Counted from the stretch's first letter, positions 1 to 7,572 are shown. The stretch is 32,812 nucleotides of DNA from TC-15 sp034437275 (GCA_034437275.1 DAOTUD010000197.1:1-32812), one strand, 5' to 3'. The notes: generated by a model from the letters alone, not told the origin. Numbers and translations: made by a program.

Positions 1-129
1 CCGGGCGACAACGTCAACCTGGAAGTCGAACTGATCACGCCGGTGGCGCTGGAAAAGGGCGGCAAATTCGCGATCCGCGAAGGCGGCCTGACGGTTGGCG
101 CTGGCGTTATCACCGACATTCTGGAATAA
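1..129 (+). CDS. tuf: Elongation factor Tu, C-terminal end (partial)
   Basis: The first 42 codons in frame 1 read as the end of EF-Tu domain 3 and stop at TAA 127-129. EF-Tu is the GTPase that delivers aminoacyl-tRNA to the ribosome. The visible tail contains NVNLEVELITPVALEKGGKF and then AIREGG followed by TVGAGVITDILE, the family's near-invariant ending. The gene begins left of the window. It lies 111 bp upstream of rpsJ, the usual str-to-S10 arrangement. One odd point is that the normally conserved EGGRTVG is EGGLTVG here (CTG codon), so an Arg is replaced by Leu. Identity is certain from motif and context; the length cannot be judged. Confidence 0.95.
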   Translation, partial: PGDNVNLEVELITPVALEKGGKFAIREGGLTVGAGVITDILE

Positions 130-240
130 ATACGTAGGGAGGCTGCCAGGTTGCACGCCTAGCAGTAACTATCGCGTGGTATTTGGCGGTCTCCATTCAT
201 TGGCTTTTGCACAAACACTGTGAAGTTTTGAGGAACCTAT

Positions 241-549
241 ATGGCCAAGCAAAAGATCCGCATTCGGCTTAAGGCGTATGATCATCGTGTGCTGGACCAG
301 TCTGCCCAGCGCATTGTAGAGACGGCAGAGCGCACCGGGGCGCGTATAGTTGGCCCGGTCCCCTTGCCGACCCGTATTGAACGTTTTACGGTACGTCGTT
401 CGCCGTTCATTGATAAAGACTCTCAAGAACATTTTGAGATTCGCACGCACAAGCGGCTGATTGACGTACTGGAACCTGACAGCAAGACAATCGACACATT
501 GATGCGGTTGAACTTGCCGGCAGGGGTGGATATCGAAATCAAGATTTAG
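241..549 (+). CDS. rpsJ: 30S ribosomal protein S10
   Basis: A 102-residue protein of standard S10 length, a small-subunit head protein that also serves as NusE in transcription antitermination. The N-terminus MAKQKIRIRLKAYDHRVLDQ and the internal GPVPLPTRIERFTV stretch are typical S10 signatures, including the long loop sequence. The ATG at 241 is preceded by a GAGG Shine-Dalgarno at about 231-234. It is the first gene of the S10 cluster after tuf. A 175-nt spacer with two overlapping hairpin possibilities separates it from rplC. Confidence 0.98.
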   Translation: MAKQKIRIRLKAYDHRVLDQSAQRIVETAERTGARIVGPVPLPTRIERFTVRRSPFIDKDSQEHFEIRTHKRLIDVLEPDSKTIDTLMRLNLPAGVDIEIKI

Positions 550-560
550 TCGACGCCAAG

Positions 561-596
561 CCTGGAGCGTCCGTGCGCCAGGCCTATCACGCCTGG
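561..596 (+). promoter_or_regulatory. Alternative hairpins after rpsJ
   Basis: Just downstream of the rpsJ stop, CCAGGC (578-583) pairs perfectly with GCCTGG (591-596) around a 7-nt loop. The same CCAGG can instead pair with CCTGG at 561-565. The two hairpins exclude each other. No T-run follows, so this is not a classical terminator. It may be an mRNA element controlling rplC expression or processing; that role is inferred from pairing alone. Confidence 0.4.
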
Positions 597-724
597 GGCA
601 GAACCTCTGCGGGTTGGAGACAGCCTACACGACCGGACGTAAACATAACGTGAGACAGGCGAAGCAGGGATGATGCGTGCGACGTGCAACATTGACGTCC
701 ACTACACAGTCCCTTGGAGGCAGC

Positions 725-1381
725 ATGAAGGGTATCATTGGTAAAAAGGTGGGCATGACCCAGATTTTTGATGACGAGGGCCAGGCAATCCCGGTCACTG
801 TCATCAAAGCCGGGCCGTGCTATGTAACTCAGGTTCGTACTGAGGATAACGACGGCTATAAAGCTGTTCAGCTTGGCTTCGAGGAACTGCCGCCCAAGCA
901 GAACGGTAGGTCACGGTTGAACAAACCCAAGCAAGGGCATCTGCAACGGAATGGGATGGACTTGCCTGATCTGCGCTATCTGCGCGAGTTCCGGGTTAAA
1001 GAGATTGACGTTGAAGAGGGTGAGATGGTCACTGCCGACATCTTCGAAACGGGCGATCGCGTGGATGTGGTCGGCACCTCGAAAGGGCGCGGCTTTGCCG
1101 GGACCGTCAAGCGCCATGGCTTCAACCGTCAGCCCAAGACCCATGGTCAGTCGGACCGCGAGCGCGCCCCCGGTTCGATTGGGGCAACCTCGACGCCCGG
1201 TCGCGTCTTTAAAGGGATGCGGATGGCCGGTCGGATGGGCGGGGAGCGTGTGACCGTTCAGAATCTCGAAGTAGTCGTGGTAGATGCGGACCAGCATTTG
1301 CTCGCTGTGCGCGGGTCGGTGCCTGGAGCAAAGGGTGGCATCTTGTTAGTCAAGCCATCCCACAAACGCCGCCGCGCCTGA
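725..1381 (+). CDS. rplC: 50S ribosomal protein L3
   Basis: A 218-residue L3, an early-assembling 23S rRNA binder whose extension reaches toward the peptidyl transferase centre. It begins MKGIIGKKVGMTQIF, the universal L3 start, and carries the conserved TKGRGFAGTVKRHGF-like region (SKGRGFAGTVKRHGF) and GRVFKGMRMAGRMGGERVT. The ATG at 725 has GGAGG at 716-720. The frame stays open upstream to 677 but that extension resembles no L3. The site corresponding to the methylated Gln in E. coli (GSIGQ) reads GSIGA here, so that modification is not possible. Confidence 0.97.
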   Translation: MKGIIGKKVGMTQIFDDEGQAIPVTVIKAGPCYVTQVRTEDNDGYKAVQLGFEELPPKQNGRSRLNKPKQGHLQRNGMDLPDLRYLREFRVKEIDVEEGEMVTADIFETGDRVDVVGTSKGRGFAGTVKRHGFNRQPKTHGQSDRERAPGSIGATSTPGRVFKGMRMAGRMGGERVTVQNLEVVVVDADQHLLAVRGSVPGAKGGILLVKPSHKRRRA

Positions 1382-1406
1382 GCCGCATCGTGAGGAGTCG
1401 TAAAAC

Positions 1407-2045
1407 ATGAAAGTACCAGTTCGGAACATGGCCGGTGACGAGGTTGGCACCGCAGAACTGCCAGCCGACATCTTCGAAGTTGAAGTCAATGTCGGGCTGA
1501 TGCATCAGGCCTATGTTCGTCAAATGGCGAATGCACGTGTCGGTACGCACAAGACCAAAGGCCGCAGTGAGGTGCTCCTGACCAAAGCCAAGTGGTACCG
1601 GCAAAAGGGAACAGGCCGTGCCCGGCACGGTGCGCGTTCGGCCCCCATTTTCGTGGGCGGCGGAGTGGCGCATGGCCCCCGGCCTCGCAGCTACCGCAAG
1701 AAGATGCCGCGTAAGATGCGGCGTCAGGCGCTGCGCAGTGCGCTGTCCGCATTGGCTGCCGACGAGCAGATCGTGGTGGTCGATACATTGTCCATCGAGA
1801 CCCCCAAGACGAAAGTAATGGCCGCGGCGCTGGATAAGTTGGTGGGTGACGAAAAAGTGTTGGTGCTGCTCACCGGGCGCGATGAAGCCCTCGAGCGCAG
1901 CATCCGCAACCTGCCCCACGCCCGCACCCTGCGCGCGTCGTATCTGAATGTGCGCGACTTGCTGTCGCATGATCGCGTGCTCATTCCGCAGGACGCCCTG
2001 GAGATGATCCAGGTTCACCTGGGGACGGCGGCTGAGAACGGATAA
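1407..2045 (+). CDS. rplD: 50S ribosomal protein L4
   Basis: A 212-residue L4, which lines the exit tunnel with L22 and in many bacteria autoregulates the S10 operon. The sequence shows the L4 core KWYRQKGTGRARHGARSAP, the extended loop that contacts 23S rRNA, followed by a Rossmann-like C-terminal half with VVVDTLSIETPKTK. The ATG at 1407 is preceded by GAGGAG at about 1391-1396. It lies 25 bp after rplC and 11 bp before rplW. Length and motifs are normal. Confidence 0.97.
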   Translation: MKVPVRNMAGDEVGTAELPADIFEVEVNVGLMHQAYVRQMANARVGTHKTKGRSEVLLTKAKWYRQKGTGRARHGARSAPIFVGGGVAHGPRPRSYRKKMPRKMRRQALRSALSALAADEQIVVVDTLSIETPKTKVMAAALDKLVGDEKVLVLLTGRDEALERSIRNLPHARTLRASYLNVRDLLSHDRVLIPQDALEMIQVHLGTAAENG

Positions 2046-2056
2046 GGAGTGACGAC

Positions 2057-2362
2057 GTGAGCAGAGCATTGCATCTGTATGATATCATCCGACGCCCCGT
2101 GATCACCGAAAAATCGCACGAGATGGCCGAGATGGAGAATCAATACGTCTTTGAGGTCGACATGCGCGCCAACAAGATTCAGATCAAAGAGGCCGTAGAG
2201 TTGATCTTCGACGTGGACGTTATCAAGGTCAATACCATGGTCATGCCCGCCAAACGCGGCGGGAGCGGACGCGGACGCCGGGTCTACACCCGGTCAAGCG
2301 CCTGGAAAAAGGCCATTGTCACGGTGCCACCGGGCCAGACGATCAGTGTGTTTAATCTGTAG
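2057..2362 (+). CDS. rplW: 50S ribosomal protein L23
   Basis: A 101-residue L23, located at the tunnel exit as a docking site for trigger factor and SRP. The protein shows LYDIIRRPVITEKS near the N-terminus, the L23 hallmark, and a mid-protein region (ANKIQIKEAVELIFDVDVIK) characteristic of the family. The start is GTG at 2057, with AAGGAG at 2044-2049 giving good spacing. A 93-nt spacer follows before rplB and holds a weak 7-bp stem. Confidence 0.97.
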   Translation: MSRALHLYDIIRRPVITEKSHEMAEMENQYVFEVDMRANKIQIKEAVELIFDVDVIKVNTMVMPAKRGGSGRGRRVYTRSSAWKKAIVTVPPGQTISVFNL

Positions 2363-2384
2363 TGTTGATCGGTAAGTTGGTGAC

Positions 2385-2424
2385 GCTGTTCAGATATCCG
2401 CACCTCACGGGCTTAATGAACAGC
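2385..2424 (+). other. Weak stem-loop in the rplW-rplB spacer
   Basis: GCTGTTC (2385-2391) is the exact reverse complement of GAACAGC (2418-2424), enclosing 26 nt. It sits in the 93-nt spacer upstream of the rplB ribosome binding site (GAGG near 2447). The large loop makes it only moderately convincing. No T-run follows. Confidence 0.25.
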
Positions 2425-2455
2425 CGCCACCGGAGAGAATGTTTGAGGTAAAACT

Positions 2456-3289
2456 ATGCCAGTCAAGTCATACAAGCCCACATCGCCCGGTCGCCGGGAT
2501 ATGACGGGCAGCACGTTCGAGGAAATTACTCGAACCAAACCGACTCGCTCGTTGTTGGACAGCAAACGCCGTCGTGGCGGGCGCAACAACAACGGACGGG
2601 TGACCGTTCGCCATCGCGGGGGCGGGCACAAACGCCGCTACCGCATCATCGACTTCGTGCGGGACAAGCACAACATCCCCGCCCGTGTCGACTCGATCGA
2701 GTACGATCCGAATCGCTCCGCGCGCATTGCGCTGTTGGTCTATGCCGACGGTGAAAAGCGCTATATCATTGCCCCGCTGGGGCTGCGGGTGGGCGACACG
2801 GTGATGAGTGGGCCGGATGCCGATATTCGGGTGGGCAATACGCTGCCGATCAAAGAGATCCCGGTCGGGTCCCTGGTTCATAACGTCGAGCTGCGGCCCG
2901 GTCGTGGCGGCCAGTTGGCGCGCGCGGCAGGCACCTCGGCGCAGTTATTGGCCAAAGAGGGCACCTATGCCCAGGTCCGGCTGCCCAGCGGCGAAGTTCG
3001 GCGTGTTCATGAGAACTGCCTGGCGACGATTGGCCAGGTAGGGAACACCGATCATGGCAACGTCAAGCTCGGCAAGGCCGGGCGCAAGCGTTGGTTAGGA
3101 TGGCGGCCCTCGGTACGCGGCAGCGCGATGGACCCGGCCAGCCACCCGCACGGCGGGGGCGAAGGCCGGTCGCCGATCGGGATGCCATCGCCGAAAACCC
3201 CCTGGGGTAAACCTGCGATGGGCAAAAAGACACGCAATAACAAACGCACGGATAAGTTCATCGTGCGGCGGCGCGGTAAGCGTCGGTAG
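2456..3289 (+). CDS. rplB: 50S ribosomal protein L2
   Basis: A 277-residue L2, needed for subunit association and peptidyl transferase function. The signature SHPHGGGEGRSPIG near residue 225 includes the conserved His, and the C-terminus ends in the usual basic tail (KRTDKFIVRRRGKRR). The N-terminus MPVKSYKPTSPGRRDMTGS is typical. The ATG at 2456 is preceded by TGAGG. The downstream rpsS starts 21 bp after the stop. Confidence 0.98.
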   Translation: MPVKSYKPTSPGRRDMTGSTFEEITRTKPTRSLLDSKRRRGGRNNNGRVTVRHRGGGHKRRYRIIDFVRDKHNIPARVDSIEYDPNRSARIALLVYADGEKRYIIAPLGLRVGDTVMSGPDADIRVGNTLPIKEIPVGSLVHNVELRPGRGGQLARAAGTSAQLLAKEGTYAQVRLPSGEVRRVHENCLATIGQVGNTDHGNVKLGKAGRKRWLGWRPSVRGSAMDPASHPHGGGEGRSPIGMPSPKTPWGKPAMGKKTRNNKRTDKFIVRRRGKRR

Positions 3290-3310
3290 TGGATATCGGA
3301 GGCTACAAGG

Positions 3311-3589
3311 ATGTCGCGTTCGCTTAAAAAGGGACCGTATATTAGCCCAAAGCTGCTGCGCAAGGTCGAAGACATGCGCGAGCGTGGGGAGAAGAAAGTC
3401 ATCCGCACCTGGAGTCGGGCGTCGACCATCTTTCCACAGATGGTAGGGTTCACGATTGCCGTGCATGACGGTCGCCGCCACGTGCCCATTTACATCACCG
3501 AAAACATGGTGGGGCACAAGCTCGGGGAATTCGCACCGACGCGCACGTATCGTGGGCACTTCATCGAACGAAAAAGGGTCGAAAGGTAG
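3311..3589 (+). CDS. rpsS: 30S ribosomal protein S19
   Basis: A 92-residue S19, a small-subunit head protein that forms a complex with S13. It starts MSRSLKKGPYISPKLL and contains RASTIFPQMVGFTIAVHDGR and GHKLGEFAPTRTYRGH, all family signatures. The ATG at 3311 follows a purine-rich GGAGGC at 3298-3303. The stop lies 7 bp before rplV. Length is standard. Confidence 0.98.
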   Translation: MSRSLKKGPYISPKLLRKVEDMRERGEKKVIRTWSRASTIFPQMVGFTIAVHDGRRHVPIYITENMVGHKLGEFAPTRTYRGHFIERKRVER

Positions 3590-3596
3590 GTAACTT

Positions 3597-3944
3597 ATGG
3601 ATGTTCAAGCCACGGCCCGGTACCTGCCCATCTCGGCACAAAAAATTCGGCTGGTCTGTGACCAGGTACGCGGCATGGACGCTGACCAGGCGTTGATCGT
3701 ACTGGAATTTATGCCGCAAAAAGGCGCAAAGTTTGTACGTAAGCTGGTCGAGTCGGCGGTTGCCAATGCCGAAATGAATTTCGAGATGAACCGCAATGAT
3801 CTGTTCATTTCGTACCTGGTCGCCAACGAGGGACCAAGCATGAAACGCGTCAAAGCGGGGGCACGGGGCCGCTATAAACCGCGCGTAAAGCGTTCTACAC
3901 ATCTCACCGTGACGCTGACAGAGCGCGAGGAGGACTTGTTGTAA
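3597..3944 (+). CDS. rplV: 50S ribosomal protein L22
   Basis: A 115-residue L22, whose beta-hairpin loop forms part of the exit tunnel. It shows ATARYLPISAQKIRLVCDQVRG at the start (split here: ATARYLPISAQK, then IRLVCDQVRG), the KLVESAVANAE helix, and the hairpin region GPSMKRVKAGARGRYKP. GGTAGG lies just upstream of ATG 3597. The stop TAA shares one base with the rpsC start (TAATG), implying translational coupling. Confidence 0.97.
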   Translation: MDVQATARYLPISAQKIRLVCDQVRGMDADQALIVLEFMPQKGAKFVRKLVESAVANAEMNFEMNRNDLFISYLVANEGPSMKRVKAGARGRYKPRVKRSTHLTVTLTEREEDLL

Positions 3945-4618
3945 TGGGTCGTAAAATTCACCCCATCGGCTTCCGGCTCAAGATCAACCGCGATTGGTCG
4001 GCTCGGTGGTATGCCGAAGGCGATCGTTATCGTGAGTTGTTGCAGGAAGATTTCCAGATCCGCCAGTTTGTGAACAAACAGGCGGAACGGGCTGGCATCG
4101 CTGATGTCGAGATCGAACGCTATCCCAACCAGGTACAGGTGTCGCTGTACACCGCCAAACCCGGGATCGTGATTGGGCGCAAAGGCGAGAACGTGAAGAA
4201 GATGCGCCAGGGCCTCGAGGAGATCACCGGCAAGAAAGTTAAAGTCGAAGTCGAAGAGATCGAACAACCGGACCTGAATGCCACGCTGGTCGCCGAAAAC
4301 ATCGCCGGCCAGCTCGAACGCCGGATCGGGCACAGCCGCGCCATGAAGCGCGCGATTGGCCAGGCCATGCGCCAGGGCGCAATGGGCATCAAGATCCAGG
4401 TAAGTGGCCGGTTGGCAGGGGCCGAGATGGCCCGCCGTGAATGGCAGATGGAAGGCCGCGTGCCGCGTAATACGCTGCGGTCCTACATCGACTATGGTAC
4501 GGCAGAAGCGCTGACCACCTTTGGCCGCATTGGGGTCAAGGTCTGGATTTATAAAGGCGAGGTATTGAGCGAAGAACCGCGCGATGCCGAGCCGACGGAT
4601 GTATATATCAGCCAATAA
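3944..4618 (+). CDS. rpsC: 30S ribosomal protein S3
   Basis: A 224-residue S3, at the mRNA entry channel with helicase-like function. It starts MGRKIHPIGFRLKINRDWSA, has a KH-domain GxxG loop in VIGRKGENVKKMRQ (around residues 77-90), and the C-terminal GRLAGAEMARREWQMEGRVP signature. The start overlaps the rplV stop by one base, with GAGGAGG at 3927-3933. Length is normal. Confidence 0.98.
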   Translation: MGRKIHPIGFRLKINRDWSARWYAEGDRYRELLQEDFQIRQFVNKQAERAGIADVEIERYPNQVQVSLYTAKPGIVIGRKGENVKKMRQGLEEITGKKVKVEVEEIEQPDLNATLVAENIAGQLERRIGHSRAMKRAIGQAMRQGAMGIKIQVSGRLAGAEMARREWQMEGRVPRNTLRSYIDYGTAEALTTFGRIGVKVWIYKGEVLSEEPRDAEPTDVYISQ

Positions 4619-4659
4619 TGCAGAATCGCCCTGGTGTGATTCTGGAGGAGTAAACGACC

Positions 4660-5094
4660 ATGTTAATGCCAAAGCGGGTGAAATACCGTAAGCAGTTTCG
4701 TGGCCGGACGAAAGGCAAGGCCCAGCGCGGTAACACCGTCCAGTTTGGCGACTACGGGTTGCAAGCGTTGGAACCGGCCTGGATCACCAGCCGGCAAATC
4801 GAAGCTGCCCGCCGGGCGATTATGCGTCACATCAAGCGGCGTGGCCGCGTGTGGATTCGCATTTTCCCCGACAAACCCGTGACCAAACGGTCGGCAGAAA
4901 GCCGTATGGGGAAGGGGAAAGGGGCCGTCGATCACTACGTGGCGGTCGTACGCCCCGGCCTGGTGCTGTTTGAGATGTCGGGGATGGATGAAGAAACGGC
5001 CCGTGCCGCGCTGCGGCTGGCGGCCTTCAAGCTCCCCATCAGCGCCAAGTTCATCAAGCGCGTAGACCCAATTTCCGGCGAGGAGGTGTCTTGA
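4660..5094 (+). CDS. rplP: 50S ribosomal protein L16
   Basis: A 144-residue L16, which helps position the tRNAs in the A and P sites. It begins MLMPKRVKYRKQFRGR and includes RRAIMRHIKRRGRVWIRIFP and SRMGKGKGAVDHYVAVV, which are diagnostic. The ATG at 4660 is preceded by GGAGGAG at 4644-4650. A second in-frame ATG two codons on (MPKRVKY) is the start in some relatives, so the exact first residue is open. Its stop TGA overlaps the rpmC ATG. Confidence 0.97.
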   Translation: MLMPKRVKYRKQFRGRTKGKAQRGNTVQFGDYGLQALEPAWITSRQIEAARRAIMRHIKRRGRVWIRIFPDKPVTKRSAESRMGKGKGAVDHYVAVVRPGLVLFEMSGMDEETARAALRLAAFKLPISAKFIKRVDPISGEEVS

Positions 5095-5324
5095 TGCCCT
5101 CGGCTGCCGAAATTCGCAACATGACGGATGGCGAGATTGCGCAGGCCGTCGATGACGCCAAAGCAGAGATGTTCAATCTCCGTTTCCAGTGGGAATCTGG
5201 CCAGTTGGAAGACTACACGCGCATTCGCCAGTTGAAGAAGCACATCGCTCGCTACCTGACGATTCAGCGCGAGCGCGAGCTGGCCGCCGAACTGGTCCAG
5301 GAGGAAATAGTAGATGCCGAATAA
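5094..5324 (+). CDS. rpmC: 50S ribosomal protein L29
   Basis: A 76-residue L29, a small two-helix protein near the tunnel exit. The sequence has EIRNMTDGEIAQAVDDAKAE and LRFQWESGQLEDYTRIRQLK, the expected helices. The ATG at 5094 overlaps the rplP stop (TGATG) and has AGGAGG at 5081-5086 at good spacing. The in-frame TTG at 5091 would sit too close to this site. The 3' end overlaps rpsQ by 11 bp. Confidence 0.95.
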   Translation: MPSAAEIRNMTDGEIAQAVDDAKAEMFNLRFQWESGQLEDYTRIRQLKKHIARYLTIQRERELAAELVQEEIVDAE

Positions 5325-5586
5325 TCGCCGGCGGCTGATTGGCCGCGTCATTCGCAACAGTATGGACAAAACCGTCGTTGTGGCCGTTGAGCGCACGACG
5401 ATCCACCGCCTGTACAAGAAGGTCATCCGGACCACCAAGAAGTACAAGGTCCACGATGAAAGCAACGCGATTCCCCTCGGGGCGCTGGTCCGCATCGTCG
5501 AGAGTCGTCCGATCAGCAAAACTAAGCGTTGGGCGGTGGAAGAAGTGATAGAAGTGCCGGATATCCCGGAAATCGAAGAAGCCTAG
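5314..5586 (+). CDS. rpsQ: 30S ribosomal protein S17
   Basis: A 90-residue S17, a primary 16S rRNA binder with an OB fold. It shows LIGRVIRNSMDKTVVVAVER and HDESNAIPLGALVRIVESRP, both S17 signatures. The ATG at 5314 lies inside the end of rpmC, with GGAGGAAAT at 5299-5307. The acidic tail (EVIEVPDIPEIEEA) extends slightly beyond the core fold. Confidence 0.97.
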   Translation: MPNNRRRLIGRVIRNSMDKTVVVAVERTTIHRLYKKVIRTTKKYKVHDESNAIPLGALVRIVESRPISKTKRWAVEEVIEVPDIPEIEEA

Positions 5587-5608
5587 CCGATTGTGAGGCG
5601 AAAGTAAG

Positions 5609-5980
5609 ATGATCCAGAACGAATCACGACTGAAGGTGGCCGACAACACCGGGGCCCGCGAAATTCTGGTAATCCGCGTGCTGGGTGGCTCGAAGCGTAA
5701 GACCGCCACAATCGGCGACACTGTGATCGCAACCGTCAAAGCGGCTACGCCACAAGGCTCGGTCAAGAAAAGTGAACTGGTGCGGGCGGTCATTGTGCGC
5801 ACCGCAAAAGAATATCGTCGGAGTGACGGGTCCCACATCAAATTTGATGATAATGCGGCGGTGATTTTGCAAGGCGAAACCCGCGACCCGCGCGGCACCC
5901 GCATTTTCGGCCCGGTCGCACGCGAGCTACGAGAAAAGGGCTTCATGAAAATCGTCTCGCTGGCTCCTGAAACACTGTAA
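5609..5980 (+). CDS. rplN: 50S ribosomal protein L14
   Basis: A 123-residue L14, an intersubunit bridge protein with a beta-barrel fold. It begins MIQNESRLKVADNTGAREIL and has VIRVLGGSKRKTATIGD and DPRGTRIFGPVARELREKGF, all family hallmarks. ATG 5609 follows GTGAGGCG at 5593-5600. The gene is 22 bp after rpsQ and 29 bp before rplX. Confidence 0.98.
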   Translation: MIQNESRLKVADNTGAREILVIRVLGGSKRKTATIGDTVIATVKAATPQGSVKKSELVRAVIVRTAKEYRRSDGSHIKFDDNAAVILQGETRDPRGTRIFGPVARELREKGFMKIVSLAPETL

Positions 5981-6009
5981 CCGCCGGCCAGAGATTGGAG
6001 TGAAACAAG

Positions 6010-6333
6010 ATGCAACGGATTAAACAGGGCGACATGGTTGAAGTGGTCGCCGGCAAAGACAAAGGCGTATACGGGGAAGTGCTGCGGGTGTTACCCAAGG
6101 AAAACCGTATCGTCGTCGAACGTGTGAACATTGTCAAGAAGCATCAACGTCCGGTCCAGGCAGGCCGTCAGCAGGTACAGCCGGGCATCATCGAGTTCGA
6201 AGGCCCGATTGACCTGTCGAATGTGATGCTGATCTGCCCCCAGTGCGGCGAACGGACGCGCGTTGGGTTCAGAATCGAAGAGGACGGCTTCAAGGTCCGC
6301 GTCTGCCGCAAGTGTAACGAAGCGATTGACTGA
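6010..6333 (+). CDS. rplX: 50S ribosomal protein L24
   Basis: A 107-residue L24, an assembly initiator with an N-terminal KOW motif (DMVEVVAGKDKGVYGEVLRV). The C-terminal part carries a zinc-ribbon-like CPQC (Cys76, Cys79) and CRKC (Cys99, Cys102). Such a pair of CxxC motifs is present in many bacterial L24 proteins. The ATG at 6010 has GGAGTG at 5997-6002. Length is normal. Confidence 0.97.
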   Translation: MQRIKQGDMVEVVAGKDKGVYGEVLRVLPKENRIVVERVNIVKKHQRPVQAGRQQVQPGIIEFEGPIDLSNVMLICPQCGERTRVGFRIEEDGFKVRVCRKCNEAID

Positions 6334-6356
6334 CGGCGGAGTGAGGTAAGACATTT

Positions 6357-6905
6357 ATGGCAACAAGTCGTTTGCTGGAACGCTATCGTCAAGAGGTAGC
6401 CCCAGCCCTGATGGAAGAATTCGGCTATAGCAGTCGGATGGAAGTGCCGGGCATCAAGAAAGTGGTCGTCAACGTGGGTGTTGGCGAGGCGCTGGAAAAC
6501 GCGAAGGCGCTGGATGCGACGGTAGAAGATATACGCACCATCACCGGGCAGCAGCCCGTGATCACCAAAGCCAAGAAGAGCGTCGCGACGTTCAAGCTGC
6601 GCGAAGGGCGTTCGATTGGCGTCAAGGTCGACCTGCGTGGCCAGCGGATGTGGTCGCTGTTGGACCGGCTGATGAACGTGGCGCTGCCGCGTACACGGGA
6701 CTTCAGCGGGGTCAGCCCCGACTCGTTTGATGGGCGTGGCAATTACACGCTCGGGCTGCGGGAACAACTGTTGTTCCCCGAGATCGACTACGACAAGATC
6801 GACAAGGTGCGTGGGATGGAGGTCACGATCGTGACCTCGGCCCGCACAGATGAAGAAGGGCGGCGGCTGCTCGATCTGTTGGGTATGCCGTTCCGCGAGT
6901 ACTAA
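6357..6905 (+). CDS. rplE: 50S ribosomal protein L5
   Basis: A 182-residue L5, which binds 5S rRNA and contacts P-site tRNA. It has the VPGIKKVVVNVGVGEA stretch, ITGQQPVITKAKKSVATFKL, and the C-terminal LLFPEIDYDKIDKVRGMEVT, all L5 signatures. ATG 6357 follows GTGAGGTAAG at 6341-6350. The gene is 23 bp after rplX and 25 bp before rpsN. Confidence 0.97.
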   Translation: MATSRLLERYRQEVAPALMEEFGYSSRMEVPGIKKVVVNVGVGEALENAKALDATVEDIRTITGQQPVITKAKKSVATFKLREGRSIGVKVDLRGQRMWSLLDRLMNVALPRTRDFSGVSPDSFDGRGNYTLGLREQLLFPEIDYDKIDKVRGMEVTIVTSARTDEEGRRLLDLLGMPFREY

Positions 6906-6930
6906 CTGATATCAAGAGAAGGGATGTCTT

Positions 6931-7137
6931 ATGGCAAAGAAGTCAATGGTGGCGCGCGAAAAGAAACGCAAATACAAAGTGCGTGTTCGAAATCGCTGTC
7001 AGTACGTTGATCCGAACTCGGGCAAGGTGTGTGGCCGGCCACGTGGGTATATGCGTCGCTTTGGACTGTGCCGCATTCACTTCCGCGAGCTCGCCTTGCA
7101 AGGCAAAATCCCTGGCGTGGTGAAGTCTAGCTGGTAA
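6931..7137 (+). CDS. rpsN: 30S ribosomal protein S14, zinc-type variant
   Basis: A 68-residue short-form S14, a head protein of the 30S subunit. The start MAKKSMVAREKK, CGRPRGYMRRFGLCRI and the end GKIPGVVKSSW identify the zinc-containing type. That type is usually about 61 residues with C-x2-C...C-x2-C. Here the ligand spacing is Cys23-x10-Cys34-x12-Cys47-x2-His50. The first pair is separated by an inserted DPNSGKV-like segment and the last Cys is His. Zinc binding as C3H is plausible but inferred. AGAAGGGATG upstream supplies the ribosome binding site. Confidence 0.95.
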   Translation: MAKKSMVAREKKRKYKVRVRNRCQYVDPNSGKVCGRPRGYMRRFGLCRIHFRELALQGKIPGVVKSSW

Positions 7138-7154
7138 TTAAGTGGGAGCGAATT

Positions 7155-7559
7155 ATGCACAGTGATCCCATCGCGGATATGCTGACCCGGATTCGTAATG
7201 CCTATATCGTTGGTCACCCGAGTGTGGCGATCCCATACTCCAAGACCAAACTGGCCATTGCGAATATTCTAAAGAACGAAGGGTATGTCGAAGACGTGAC
7301 CGTCGGCGACGAATCCCCGGTCAATATGATTCACGTTACGGTCAAATACTGGGGCAAGCGTCGTGACCGTCGCCCCGTGATCACCAATCTGAAGCGCGTT
7401 AGCAAGCCCGGTCGCCGCGTGTATGTCGGCAAAGACGAGATCCCCTGGGTGCTGAGTGGGATGGGGGTTGCCATCCTGACCACGCCGCAGGGCGTCATGA
7501 CCGGCCAGCAGGCGCGTCTCCGGGGCATTGGTGGTGAGGTGCTCTGTCACGTCTGGTAA
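7155..7559 (+). CDS. rpsH: 30S ribosomal protein S8
   Basis: A 134-residue S8, a 16S central-domain binder that represses spc-type operons in some bacteria. It starts MHSDPIADMLTRIRNAYIVG and ends with the conserved GVMTGQQARLRGIGGEVLCH. ATG 7155 follows GTGGGAGCG. The stop TAA (7557-7559) lies in the loop of a perfect 9-bp hairpin. A 188-nt spacer without a gene follows before rplF, unusually long for this cluster. Confidence 0.97.
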   Translation: MHSDPIADMLTRIRNAYIVGHPSVAIPYSKTKLAIANILKNEGYVEDVTVGDESPVNMIHVTVKYWGKRRDRRPVITNLKRVSKPGRRVYVGKDEIPWVLSGMGVAILTTPQGVMTGQQARLRGIGGEVLCHVW

Positions 7560-7572
7560 AAGGCCAGACGTG
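7548..7572 (+). promoter_or_regulatory. Perfect hairpin spanning the rpsH stop codon
   Basis: CACGTCTGG (7548-7556) is the exact reverse complement of CCAGACGTG (7564-7572). The 7-nt loop contains the rpsH stop codon TAA. There is no T-run, so it is not a simple terminator. The downstream arm GGCCAGAC could alternatively pair with GTCTGG at 7624-7629, giving competing folds. It could stabilise or process the mRNA or take part in regulation; function is inferred only. Confidence 0.55.

Noticed and set aside
681..699. Small stem GACGT/ACGTC before rplC
   Set aside because: Only five base pairs with a 9-nt loop; expected by chance in a GC-rich spacer.
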